Shown here: positions 35,743-45,200 of the stretch, in pieces
Numbering within the stretch: position 1 is the first letter of the stretch
How the letters are laid out: each line of letters opens with the position of its first letter
Source of the DNA: Mycolicibacterium thermoresistibile
Lineage (GTDB): Bacteria > Actinomycetota > Actinomycetes > Mycobacteriales > Mycobacteriaceae
Reading direction: 5' to 3'
Assembly: GCF_900187065.1 (NCBI RefSeq)
Contig: NZ_LT906483.1
Span: 868,001 to 932,000, forward strand
Length of the DNA: 64,000 bases
Translations under genes and position numbers: made by a program
Notes under the pieces: generated by a model
What the model was told of the DNA's origin: nothing
The model's input: only the letters and a program-made list of their open reading frames with translations
The model's database searches: none

Positions 35743-36096
35743 ATGGAACTACTACGCGATGTAGTTGTCTTGCTGCACATCGTCGGCTTCGCGGTGACCT
35801 TCGGCGCCTGGACGGCAGAGGCGGTGGCGCGACGGTTCCGTACCACCCGGCTGATGGATTACGGCCTGCTGCTGTCGCTGATCACCGGGCTGGCGTTGGC
35901 GGCCCCGTGGCCCGCCGGCATCGTGCTGAACTACCCGAAGATCGGGCTGAAGCTGGTCCTCCTCGTCGCACTCGGCGCGGTGCTCGGCATCGGTGGCGCA
36001 CATCAGCGCCGGACCGGCAACCCGGTGCCCCGGCCGCTGTTCGTGACCGCCGGCGTGCTGTCGTTCGCGGCCGCCGCGGTCGCGGTGCTCTGGTGA
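35743..36096 (+). CDS. Small four-helix membrane protein
   Basis: 117 residues starting MELLRDVVVLLHIVGFAVTFG. Four hydrophobic segments span almost the whole protein (about 5-25, 38-58, 65-88, 98-116), resembling small DUF2269- or CopD-like integral proteins. No catalytic motif is visible. It is divergent from the gene at 34708-35721 and ends one base before the convergent YdcF-like gene. Confidence 0.75.
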   Translation: MELLRDVVVLLHIVGFAVTFGAWTAEAVARRFRTTRLMDYGLLLSLITGLALAAPWPAGIVLNYPKIGLKLVLLVALGAVLGIGGAHQRRTGNPVPRPLFVTAGVLSFAAAAVAVLW

Positions 36097-36097
36097 G

Positions 36098-36682
36098 CTA
36101 CCCGACGTTGACGAACGGGCTGATCACATCCCGGGTGAACTGAACGACGTTGACCTCCGGGCTGCCGTCCGGATAGCTCACGGTGGCAAGGATGTTCGCG
36201 CCCTCGTCGGCGAAGTTCCGGTCGGCGCGGCCCTGGTGCGTCGATGAGGTCACCAGGATGATGCCCGTCGCTCCGGCCTGTTCGGCCAGCGGCACCGAGA
36301 ACCGGGCGTTCTGCACCGTGCTGTTGGCGCGGTCCTCGACGATGATCCGGTGATCGGGGAAACCGAGCATCAACAACATCCGGCGCATGGCCGCCGCCTC
36401 GGTGACGCCGTTGCGGGGATTGCCGCCGGTCACGATGATCGGCGACTGCGGAAAGAACTGCGCGACAGTCAGCCCCGCCAGCACCCTGCGACGCAGCAGG
36501 GGACGCATGGTGCCGTCCGGATTCAGCCCGTAACCGAGCACCACGATGGCCGGTTTGGAGAAGTCCTTCACCGCAGCGGTGGCCGGCTGTGCGGCGGCCG
36601 GTGCGATCGAGAGCTCCGCGCCGAGAGCCAGCATGACCGCGAAAGTCACTGCCGCTGCGACGCTCTTCCACCCGTTGCCCAT
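36098..36682 (-). CDS. Secreted YdcF/DUF218-type protein
   Basis: 194 residues with a cleavable signal peptide (SVAAAVTFAVMLALGAELS then APAAAQPATA). The mature part has the DUF218 motifs AIVVLGYGLNPDGTMRPLLR and SPIIVTGGNPRNGVTEAAAM, RIIVEDRANSTVQNARFSVP and ILVTSSTHQGRA. These form a Rossmann-like fold of unknown, possibly ligand-binding, activity (SanA/YdcF/ElyC relatives act on the envelope). Here the protein is exported rather than membrane-bound. Confidence 0.85.
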   Translation of the reverse strand: MGNGWKSVAAAVTFAVMLALGAELSIAPAAAQPATAAVKDFSKPAIVVLGYGLNPDGTMRPLLRRRVLAGLTVAQFFPQSPIIVTGGNPRNGVTEAAAMRRMLLMLGFPDHRIIVEDRANSTVQNARFSVPLAEQAGATGIILVTSSTHQGRADRNFADEGANILATVSYPDGSPEVNVVQFTRDVISPFVNVG

Positions 36683-36746
36683 GCGTCCTCCGCGACTGGC
36701 GAAACCGACGTTGCTGTAAGGGTCATCGTCGCTGGAGCCGACGTCG

Positions 36747-37445
36747 TTACGGCCGGACGTCGCGAGGACGCGCGGTCGCCTGCCAGCTGCGGAAGCCCTG
36801 CCGCGCGGCGAACGCTCCGACGATGGCGATCACACACCACACCGCGATCGCGGTGTAGGCCAACGGCGCCGACAGGTCACCGATCGACGCGCCGAGCGCG
36901 GTGTAGACGAACGCCCGCGGCGCCGATCCGATGAATGCGCCAACCGCCATCTGCCACAACGGAACGCCGAATGCGCCGAACGCATACGACGCCATCGCAT
37001 CCGACACGCCGGGAATGAACCGCTGCCCGACGACGGCCCACAACCCGCGCCGGTCGATCAGCGCATCGAGGCGGTCCGCCCGATCGGTTCCGAGCAGGGC
37101 GCGGGCACTGCTGCGGCCGGCGCGGCGGCCCAGCAGGCAGCTGACCGTCGCCGTGCCCACCGTCGCGCCCAGGGTGACGAAGGTGCCCAGCAGCGGGCCG
37201 AACAGCAGTCCGCTGCCGGCCGCCAGAATCGGGCCCGGCACAAATACCGCGCCGAGCACCGCCGACACCACCACGTAGACCAGCGGCGCCACCGGGCCCG
37301 CCGCCGCGATCGCGCCGCGCACCCCGTCGACGTCGATCACCCGGACCACCGCGACCAGATAGAACAGGGTGAACAGGAACCCGGCGAACGCGGCGAGCCG
37401 CAGGATGTGCGGCCACCGACTGGCGGGCGGCGACGGTTCGGTCAT
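36747..37445 (-). CDS. TVP38/TMEM64 (VTT-domain, DedA-related) membrane protein
   Basis: 232 residues from the ATG at 37445. Five to six membrane segments; the VTT motif lies in 'GAVFVPGPILAAGSGLLFGP' with the downstream 'LGATVGTATVSCLLGRRAGR' and PGVSDAMASYAFGAFGVPL. VTT/DedA proteins are lipid scramblases or proton-coupled lipid carriers in membrane homeostasis. It lies 64 bases beyond the YdcF-like gene start on the same strand and 41 bases after the DUF4185 gene stop. Confidence 0.88.
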   Translation of the reverse strand: MTEPSPPASRWPHILRLAAFAGFLFTLFYLVAVVRVIDVDGVRGAIAAAGPVAPLVYVVVSAVLGAVFVPGPILAAGSGLLFGPLLGTFVTLGATVGTATVSCLLGRRAGRSSARALLGTDRADRLDALIDRRGLWAVVGQRFIPGVSDAMASYAFGAFGVPLWQMAVGAFIGSAPRAFVYTALGASIGDLSAPLAYTAIAVWCVIAIVGAFAARQGFRSWQATARPRDVRP

Positions 37446-37486
37446 GGCGACCGCAATTCTGCCCCGCCGCCAGGTGCCGACGACGG

Positions 37487-39880
37487 TCAGACCTCCACCA
37501 GCGACGAGAGGTCCGTCTGCATCAGGTACACGTTGTACGGACCCCACATCGACATGTTCCAGTACAGCGATTCGGGGTCCGGGTCGCCATTTTCGTCGAG
37601 CAGATAGCCGGTGCCCGACCACGGGTGGATCATCGGGGCGTACAGGCCGGGATACTGCTGCGGCGTCGCCAGGATGATCGGATCCGACCACGGGCCCTCG
37701 GGACTGTCGGCGATCCGCATCTCGATGTTGTTGGTCCTGCCGTTGCCGTACAGGATCACGTACTTGCCCAGATATTCGTTGTACTGCACCGACATCTCAC
37801 CGACGTTGCCGCCGGTCTTGGCGCCGAACAGCCCGCCGAGGTAGCCGCCGAACACATTCGGGTCGTTGGCCCAGTCGATGATGAAGCCGAACAGGCCGGC
37901 CGACCGGGTGGATTCGCCGATGATCGGAGCGGCGTGCGCGGCGCTGCTGACCCATGCGTTGCCGTCCCAGTACTCGTACTTGCTCACATCGGTGATGTGC
38001 TCCTCGGGCACCCGTGACAGATGCACCGACCCCTGCCGGCCGGACGGGGTGCCGAACGCGTACACATAGCGGACCCCGTCCTCGCCGACCTGATCCACGG
38101 GTTGCAGCACATAGGCCATCTGCTGGAAGTTCTGATCCCCCGCGCGATACGGCGTGGACGACCGCAGCCAGCCCGCCGAGCGGACCGACGACGGCACCGT
38201 CACCCAGGTGTCGGTGGCCTGGTCGTACCGCGAGATCGCCGAGAAGTTCGTGGTCCACGAGCCCGGCACTCCCCATTGCCGCACCGACATGTAGTTGACG
38301 TACTGGGTGCCGTTGGCATGCACACCTGCGGTCGGGATGACCGTCACCTCGGCGGGAAAGAACCAGCTCAAGAGCTGTCCACCCGGGATGAACTGGAACG
38401 CCGGGCCGGTCTGTTCGAGGAACCCGGCCGGATTCTCGTACAGCGTCCGGGAGGTGCTGATCATGATCGCGTTCGAGATCCAGTCGCCGGACATGTTGGG
38501 CCCCGAGAAGGTGTCGCCGAACACCACATGGACGGCACGCTGACCGCGCCATTCGCCCATGTCCCACATGATTCCGAGGTCGGTGCCGTAGATGTTGAGA
38601 CGGTTGGGTCCGTCGGTGATGCCGGGACCGGTGATGCGGCCGATCCTCTCGGTCTCCCCGATGAGGTCGGCGGGCAGCGGATCCACCACCGCGGCGGTGG
38701 ACACCACGGCCGGACGCGCCGTCACCAGCGAGCGCGCCTGTTGCGTGTAGGCGCGGTCGGTTTCGCGGCGGGCCCAGCCCAGCAACGCCAGCAGCGGCGT
38801 CGACTGTGTCGGGGCCAGTGGGCTGTTGGCCGTGAACGGCGCCAACCCCACCGCCGCCAACAGCCCGGTCACCAGCCGGGGCGCCGCCGGCTGCTCGGCG
38901 TCGACAGCCGGTGTGGCCTCGGGTGCGGCGGTGATGAGGGCGACCGGTTCGACAGTTGCCGCGGCCACACTCGCCGCGGAGGTGAGCGCCGTCGTCGCGG
39001 CGACGTCGGTGAAGGCGCGGACCGACTCCAGCGTGACCGAGCGTCGCTCGGTGAGGCGCTCGGCGAGCGCGCGGACCGCGGTGGCATCGGCAAGCCGAAC
39101 CGGGGTCGACAGTTCGGGTACCGAGGCCGCGGTGCTGCGGAGAGAGCTCCGCCGCTCGGAGTCGTCGTGCTGCACCGTCGATTCGGTGTTCGTCGATTCG
39201 GTGTTCGTCGATTCGGTGTCCGGCAGCACCGCGGTCATGCTGCGGATGCCGCGGCTCGACGGTGCCGGCTGAGTCTCCGGGGCGGTGGACTCACCGGGGG
39301 AGCCGGCGTGAGCGTCGGGCTGCGCCTCGGGGTTCGCCTCGGCGGGAGTCTCGACGGGGGTGGGGTCAGTCGATCGTGTGGTGGCGGGCCGCCACGGCTT
39401 GACCGCATCCCGCACCGAATCAGCCAGCCGGCCGGTGAGTGACGTCCCCGCTGGCATCCCCGCTGATCTCCACGCTGAGGTCCCCGATGACACCGCACCG
39501 GTCTGCTCGGTGGCCGACGAATCAGCACCCGATCCACCGAGAGGCGCCCGTGACGCCGGGCGGTCCAGCCGGCTCCCCGGGCCCGAGCCGGCCCCGGACC
39601 CGATGCCGGACTTGGCGCTCGACCGGGTCTGGGCGGGGTTTGACTTCGAAGAGCTGTCCTGCGACGAGCTCGATGACGCGGTCGAGCCGCTGTCGGCCCA
39701 GGCCACTGCGGTGCCACCGGTGGCGACGGCCACCCCGACCCCGAGCGCCACCGCCAGGGCGCCGACCCGGCCCACGAACGCAGATGCCCTCGTCCCCGGA
39801 CCCAGTGGCCCCGAAGCCCGTGTCCCCGAAGCCCGTGTCCCCGAACCCAGCGTCTCCGAACCCCGCGTCATCGAATCCAT
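37487..39880 (-). CDS. Large exported DUF4185 protein with low-complexity N-terminus
   Basis: 797 residues from the ATG at 39880; an upstream frame has no better start. An unusually long N-terminal region with repeats (GTRAS-type) precedes a signal sequence (ALAVALGVGVAVATGGTAVAWADS). About 300 residues of Ser/Thr/Ala-rich sequence follow, including a triple NTEST repeat. The last ~370 residues form a DUF4185 beta-propeller-like domain ('VVFGDTFSGPNMSGDWISNA', YVNYMSVRQWGVPGSWTTNF, 'GKYVILYGNGRTNNIEMRIA'). DUF4185 proteins resemble glycan-active five-blade propellers. A cell-surface or secreted role is likely. Confidence 0.87.
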   Translation of the reverse strand: MDSMTRGSETLGSGTRASGTRASGPLGPGTRASAFVGRVGALAVALGVGVAVATGGTAVAWADSGSTASSSSSQDSSSKSNPAQTRSSAKSGIGSGAGSGPGSRLDRPASRAPLGGSGADSSATEQTGAVSSGTSAWRSAGMPAGTSLTGRLADSVRDAVKPWRPATTRSTDPTPVETPAEANPEAQPDAHAGSPGESTAPETQPAPSSRGIRSMTAVLPDTESTNTESTNTESTVQHDDSERRSSLRSTAASVPELSTPVRLADATAVRALAERLTERRSVTLESVRAFTDVAATTALTSAASVAAATVEPVALITAAPEATPAVDAEQPAAPRLVTGLLAAVGLAPFTANSPLAPTQSTPLLALLGWARRETDRAYTQQARSLVTARPAVVSTAAVVDPLPADLIGETERIGRITGPGITDGPNRLNIYGTDLGIMWDMGEWRGQRAVHVVFGDTFSGPNMSGDWISNAIMISTSRTLYENPAGFLEQTGPAFQFIPGGQLLSWFFPAEVTVIPTAGVHANGTQYVNYMSVRQWGVPGSWTTNFSAISRYDQATDTWVTVPSSVRSAGWLRSSTPYRAGDQNFQQMAYVLQPVDQVGEDGVRYVYAFGTPSGRQGSVHLSRVPEEHITDVSKYEYWDGNAWVSSAAHAAPIIGESTRSAGLFGFIIDWANDPNVFGGYLGGLFGAKTGGNVGEMSVQYNEYLGKYVILYGNGRTNNIEMRIADSPEGPWSDPIILATPQQYPGLYAPMIHPWSGTGYLLDENGDPDPESLYWNMSMWGPYNVYLMQTDLSSLVEV
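39177..39221. repeat. Three 15-bp tandem repeats in the DUF4185 gene
   Basis: The unit is GTCGATTCGGTGTTC; the third copy has one change near its end. It encodes the NTEST repeats. Confidence 0.88.
39801..39875. repeat. Five 15-bp tandem repeats at the start of the DUF4185 gene
   Basis: Units such as GCCCGTGTCCCCGAA (two exact copies) with diverged neighbours encode the GTRAS/GSETL-type N-terminal repeats, just after the start codon. Confidence 0.88.
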
Positions 39881-40016
39881 AGTGCACACCCCTGTCGTCG
39901 GCGGATCCGAACATGTCATCGTGTCCGGCGGTCGTGACGTTTCAGCATCGGCGGGGGCACGACTCGCTGACGACCCGCACCGCATCGGCTATTATCCAGG
40001 TCACATATAGGACGAT

Positions 40017-40036
40017 GGTGTGAGGTAGATCACACC
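40017..40036. promoter_or_regulatory. CRP-type binding site
   Basis: GGTGTGAGGTAGATCACACC is a perfect palindrome in its 7-bp arms and contains TGTGA-N6-TCACA, the consensus of the CRP family (mycobacterial Rv3676-type). It lies in the 168-base divergent region, 13 bases before the 73-residue protein gene and 137 bases before the DUF4185 gene. Its closeness to the first gene favours repression there, while activation of the second is possible. Confidence 0.65.
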
Positions 40037-40048
40037 AGGGAGGGTGGC

Positions 40049-40270
40049 ATGGTTGGTGCACGCGATCGTTCGGTGGATCGATCAAAGGTCGTCTCCCCGC
40101 GGCCCGGTGGTTCGTCGGTCGACGGTCGGTGGTTACTGGGCGCGCTGCTCGTCCTGATCGTCATCTGCGCCATCGCCGGCATCGTGGTCGCGACATCGTT
40201 GGGGCAGACCACGCTGGCCTTGGTGATCGCACTCATGACCTTGGCCGTCTTCCTCGGTCTGATGTGCTGA
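40049..40270 (+). CDS. Small two-helix membrane protein
   Basis: 73 residues. A basic N-terminus (about 1-27) is followed by two hydrophobic helices, 'WLLGALLVLIVICAIAGIVV' and LALVIALMTLAVFLGLMC. The start follows AGGGAGGGTGGC. Not recognised. The perfect CRP-type palindrome 13 bases upstream suggests cAMP-linked control. Confidence 0.65.
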   Translation: MVGARDRSVDRSKVVSPRPGGSSVDGRWLLGALLVLIVICAIAGIVVATSLGQTTLALVIALMTLAVFLGLMC

Positions 40271-40406
40271 ACGCCTGAGGGGTTGACACCCGCAGCCGTC
40301 GCCGGGCCTTGAGCGTGCGTTCACGGTGGTGAGGGTGCGGTCAGCGATCCCAGCGTGCGCGTGCGGCGGGATTTCGGCCGAAACACCGCGGTCCGTTCAC
40401 TTTCGA

Positions 40407-40446
40407 CGCACAGTGCGCACGGTCAACGCACAGCGCGCACGGTCGA
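40407..40446. repeat. Two 20-bp tandem repeats, intergenic
   Basis: CGCACAGTGCGCACGGTCAA is followed directly by a copy with two changes. It lies in the 247-base convergent gap between the small membrane protein and recD. Confidence 0.88.
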
Positions 40447-40447
40447 T

Positions 40448-40507
40448 ACCACCAAGACTCACCCGACACCACCAAGACTCACCCGACACCACCGAGACAC
40501 ACCCGAC
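40448..40507. repeat. Three 20-bp tandem repeats, intergenic
   Basis: The unit is ACCACCAAGACTCACCCGAC, present twice exactly and a third time with two changes. It follows the other 20-bp pair after one base and stops 11 bases before the recD stop codon. No gene is visible in the gap. Confidence 0.9.
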
Positions 40508-40517
40508 ATTCGAATCC

Positions 40518-42251
40518 TCACGCACTGAGCCGGCGGGCCAGCCCGCTGGCCCGCACCACCCGGTGCCGCACCGCTTGACGCAGCGACGCCTCCGGCCCGA
40601 CGATCCGCACCCGCGACTTCGCCCGGGTGACCGCGGTGTAGAACAGCTCCCGCGACAGCAGCCGGGAATCCTCCGGCGGCAGCAGCACCGTCACCTCGTC
40701 GGCCTGGCTGCCCTGACTCTTGTGGATGGTCATCGCGTGCATGGTGTCCACCTCGGAGAGCCGGCTGGTGGCGAACTCCACCCGCCCGGCCGCCCCGGCG
40801 ATCACCGCCCGCAGCCCGTCGTCACCGGCCACCGTCACCCCGGTGTCACCGTTGTAGAGGCGTAGCCCGTAATCGTTGGCGGTCACCAGCACCGGCCGCC
40901 CGACATACCAGGCCGACCAGATCGGCTCGCCGGTCGCCTCCGACAACCAGCGCTCGGTCTGCCGATTCCAATACGTCACCCCGTACGGGCCGCGGCGATG
41001 CGCGCACAACAGCCGATGCTCGTCCAACGCGGCCAGCGCCCGATCCCGGTCGCCCAGCACCGCGGCCTGCCGCAGCCGCAGCGCATGCGGTTCCACCACG
41101 GCGCGCAACGCCTCGGCCGGCTCCTCGGTGTCGACCCACTCGATGTGCTCACCGCCGGCGCGCAACACCTCGACCACCGCATCGGCGTCCCCGGCCCGGA
41201 TCGCCGCCGCCAGCGCCCCGATCGACTCGCCGAACCGGTGCGACGTCAGCAGCGCCGCCACCCGGGTGTCCGAGCGGGCCGACAACCCGTCCACCAGATC
41301 CGCCAGCACCGCACCGGCTTCCACCGACGCCAACTGATCCGGATCCCCCACCAGCAGCACCCGCGCATCCGGGCGGACCGCCTCCAACAGCCGCGCCATC
41401 ATCGTCAGCGACACCATCGACGTCTCGTCCACCACGATCACGTCATGCGGCAACCGGTTCGCGCGGTGATGCCGGAACCGCGACGACGAATCCGGCCGCG
41501 GCCCGAGCAGCCGGTGCAGAGTCGTCGCCTGCAACCCGGACAGCCGGCGCCGGTCCACCAGGTCCAGCCTGTCGACCTCCAGTTGCACCGCCTCCTGCAA
41601 CCGGGCGGCGGCCTTGCCCGTCGGCGCCGACAACGCGATCCGCAGCGGTGGGCGCCCCGCCGCCGCGGCCTGCTCGGCGATCAACGCCAGCAGCCGCGCG
41701 ACCGTGGTGGTCTTGCCGGTGCCCGGCCCGCCGGTCAGCACCGTGAGCCCCTGCGACAAGGCCACATCCGCGGCGGCCCGCTGTTCCTCGTATCCGGCCG
41801 GGAAAAGTCGCTCGGAGGCGGGTGCGGTGCCCGGGGGCCGCGCCGTGACCAGCGTCAGCACGTCCTCACAGACCTGCTGTTCCTCCCGCCAGTACCGGTC
41901 CAGATACACCAGCCGGCCGTCGACCCGCAGCGCCGACGCGGTGACCAGCGGGCTGGCCGCCACGGCGTCCAGCCACGCCGACGGCGACGGCCACGGCAGC
42001 TCGGGCCTCCCGATCTGCCCGGCCACCGCCGACAGGTCCACACACACCGACCCGCCGCGCAACGCCCGCACCACCAACGCCACGGCCAGCGCCACCCGCT
42101 CGTCGGGTTCCCCGCCGAGCTCGCACAACCGCCGCGCCACCTGTACATCGGCGGTCTCGATCACGCCGGCCTCGGCGAACTCCCGCAGCAGTCCGTCGGC
42201 CCCGACCGGGAACCGCCACGACAGCGCATCGATCTCGGTGGGCGCGCTCAT
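40518..42251 (-). CDS. recD: Exodeoxyribonuclease V subunit alpha, RecD
   Basis: 577 residues. The N-terminal domain (about 1-120) binds RecB; the helicase core has Walker A GGPGTGKT at 174-181, Walker B DVIVVDETSMV, and late motif MHAMTIHKSQGSQADEVTVL. It is a 5'-3' helicase that, with RecB and RecC, processes double-strand breaks. The start overlaps the recB stop by four bases. In mycobacteria RecBCD serves single-strand annealing and end resection beside AdnAB. Confidence 0.95.
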   Translation of the reverse strand: MSAPTEIDALSWRFPVGADGLLREFAEAGVIETADVQVARRLCELGGEPDERVALAVALVVRALRGGSVCVDLSAVAGQIGRPELPWPSPSAWLDAVAASPLVTASALRVDGRLVYLDRYWREEQQVCEDVLTLVTARPPGTAPASERLFPAGYEEQRAAADVALSQGLTVLTGGPGTGKTTTVARLLALIAEQAAAAGRPPLRIALSAPTGKAAARLQEAVQLEVDRLDLVDRRRLSGLQATTLHRLLGPRPDSSSRFRHHRANRLPHDVIVVDETSMVSLTMMARLLEAVRPDARVLLVGDPDQLASVEAGAVLADLVDGLSARSDTRVAALLTSHRFGESIGALAAAIRAGDADAVVEVLRAGGEHIEWVDTEEPAEALRAVVEPHALRLRQAAVLGDRDRALAALDEHRLLCAHRRGPYGVTYWNRQTERWLSEATGEPIWSAWYVGRPVLVTANDYGLRLYNGDTGVTVAGDDGLRAVIAGAAGRVEFATSRLSEVDTMHAMTIHKSQGSQADEVTVLLPPEDSRLLSRELFYTAVTRAKSRVRIVGPEASLRQAVRHRVVRASGLARRLSA

Positions 42252-45200
42252 TCGGCCGTCCTCCCGGCATCGAGCAGATCCGACAGCGCCACCACCAGCC
42301 CGGCCGGTGGCTGCCAGCTGAACACCCCGGCCGGATGCCCGTCGACGACCGGGGTGTCCGGCCCGCACATACCGCGCAGGAACAGATACAGCACCCCGCC
42401 GAGGTGCTCCTCGGGTGTGTACGCCGGCAGCCGCCACCGCAGAAACCGGTGCAGCACAACGCTGTACAGCAGGGCCTGCAGCGGATAGTCGGAGTGCAGC
42501 ATCGCCTCGACCAGACGCGGCCGGGTGTAGTCGGCGGCGGTCAACGGTCGGTCCACCGGGCCCAGCCAGTTCGTCTTGTAGTCCACGACGAGATAGCGGT
42601 GATCGTCCCCGGCCGGGATGCGCAGCACCGCGTCGACCGAACCGGTCAGATATCCGCGCAACGGCTGCCTGCCCAGCCCGGTGCCGGTGAGCCGCTCGGC
42701 GTAGCAGGCCAGCGGATCGTCCTCGGGCAGGTGGGCGCCGAGCAGATCGCCGACATCGGCCAGCCGGATGTCGGGCGCCGCGTCGCGGGCGTCCCCGCCG
42801 GCCAGTGGGAACTCGAACTCCATCTCCCGCATCCGATCCCGCAACCCGATCTGTCGCAACGTCAGCCCGGGCGCCAACGGCCCCAGCGGGGTGTCGTGCA
42901 CCGGCACCAGTGCGGCCGCCAGCTCCTCGGCGGGTACATCGACCGGCCACCACACGGCGTGTTCGCGGACCCGATCGGCAAGTTCGGCGGCCAGATCCGG
43001 CGCGAACGGGTCGGCGGTCTCCAGCACCGCGTGCACCAGCGTGCCGAGCTTCGCCCCGGTGGGCAGCCCGGCCATCGGGGACGGCACCTCGGCGCCGTCG
43101 GTGGCCGGGGTCAACGGGATCTCGCCGACCTCGTCATCGAGTTCGGCCACCTCCGGCTCGCTGGTCACCCCCGGTGACCCGGAAGCCGCCACGCCGCCGT
43201 CCGACTGCGAGGCCCGCAGCAGACCCGAATAGGAGGTGCGCCGCCAGTCGGTGTCGATGCTGCGGTGGAAATGCCGGGCGCCCAACTCGGTGGGTGTCGG
43301 TTCCGGGGGCAGGGCGGTCACCGGCCGGGGGAGCGACTCCTCCAGCACCGGCCCGCCCGCGGCCTCCCACTCCCGCAGCCGCTCCCACGCCTGGTCGTCG
43401 GTGATCCTGTCGTCCGGACAGCGGTGCGGCACAGAACGTTCACCGGGCCGCCGGCCCCGCAGCAGCCGGGACAACCCGCCGTTGGGTTCATCCCAGGACG
43501 GCGCCCACCACGCCACCACCTGGGCCTGCGCCCTGGTCAGTGCGACATAGGTGAGCCGGCCGTCGTCGCTGGCGTCCTCGTCGCGGCCCCGCTGGGCGAC
43601 CTGTGGGTGGTCCGGGCTGTCGCTGCCGCCGATGTGCAGGCAGCGGGTGCCGTCGTCCTCGTGGTAGAGCACCAACTCCTGTTTGCGGACATGACGATTG
43701 AACGCGAACGGCAGATACACCACCGGGAACTGCAGCCCCTTGGCCGCGAACACCGTCATCACCGGCACCGCCGCGGCATCGGTGTCCAACCGCCGGAACC
43801 GTTCGGTGGCGCCGCCGGAGGTCTCCTCGCGGCGGGCCCGCAACCAGTCCCGCAGCGCCGGCAGGCCGAGGTGGTCGCGGTGCGCCGCCTCCTGCAGCAG
43901 CTGCGCGATGTGCGCCAGATCGGTCATGTGCCGTTCCCCGTCGGCCCACGACAGCACCCGGTCACCCATGCCGCTCAGCTTCGCCGCCTCGAATATCGCG
44001 GCGACACCGCGTTCCCGGGCGTGTGCCGCCCACTCCCGCAACGTGTCGGCCACCCGGTCGGTGAGCGCGTCGCCGCCGGCCGCCAGGCTCTCGGCCGTCT
44101 CCCCGAAGAACATGGTGGCCGCGGCGGCGCGCACCATCCCCGGCCGGTGCGGCTGATCGAACGCCTCCAACAGGCACAGCCAGTCCTCGGCGGCCGGCGA
44201 GCCGAACACGTCCGAGTCGCCGGTGTACACCGCCGGGATCCCGGCCTGACACAGCGCGTCATAGCAGGCGCGGGCATCCTTGTGGGTCTCCACGATCACC
44301 GCGATGTCCGCGGCCTGCAGCGGTTTCCCGTCGAACGTCGCACCGCTGGCCAGCAGGGCGGAGATGTCGGCGGCCAGATCCCGGCCGATGTGGCTGCGCA
44401 GCGTGTCGATGCCGATGGTCTTGGCGCCGCTGATCCCGAAGCCGGCGCGGCGCACCACCCGCAGCCGGAACGGGTCGCCGCAGGGCGCACCGGCCAGCCG
44501 GGAACCGCGGTGATGGGCGTCGACGCGGTGCACCACGATGCGCGGATCACCGAGTTCGGCGCCGCCGAGCACCGCCTGCAGCCGGTCCACCAGCGCGCTG
44601 TCGCTGCGCCAGTTGGTGGCCAATGTGTAACGGGCGCCGGCGGTTTCCGCGGCCTTCAGATAGGTGATGATGTCGCCGCCGCGGAACGCGTAGATCGCCT
44701 GCTTGGGGTCGCCGATGAGCACCAGCGTGGAGCGTCCGGAGAACGCCCGGTCGATCACCCGCCACTGCACCGGGTCGGTGTCCTGGAACTCGTCGACCAT
44801 CACGATCGGCCAGCGCTGATGCATCCGCAGCTGTGCCGGGGAGCCGTCGGCCTCCAGCGCGTCGGCCAGCCGGGTGAGCAGATCGTTGTAGCCGAGGATC
44901 CGGCGCTGCCGTTTCCGCGAATCCAGCTCGGCCAGCACATCCTCGGCGAAGGCCAGGCACACCGCGGCGCGGCTGTCCGGCTCCGGATCGCGTGGCCGCA
45001 GTTCGGTGGCCGGATGTTCGACCACCTCCCGCGCCAGCGTCAGCGCGTCGGCGTAGCTGAGCAGCGGATCGTCGCGGTCGCCGGCGAAATGACGCAGGTA
45101 CAGGTCGTTGACGATCTCGACCACCAGCTCGTCGAGGCTCTCCACCAGCTCCATCCCGGTGTCGGTGTCCCCGGCCACGCCCAGCGACCGCAGCACCAGC

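Noticed and set aside
40407..40507. Possible CRISPR array
   Set aside because: The repeats are contiguous, without spacers, and no cas gene is present.
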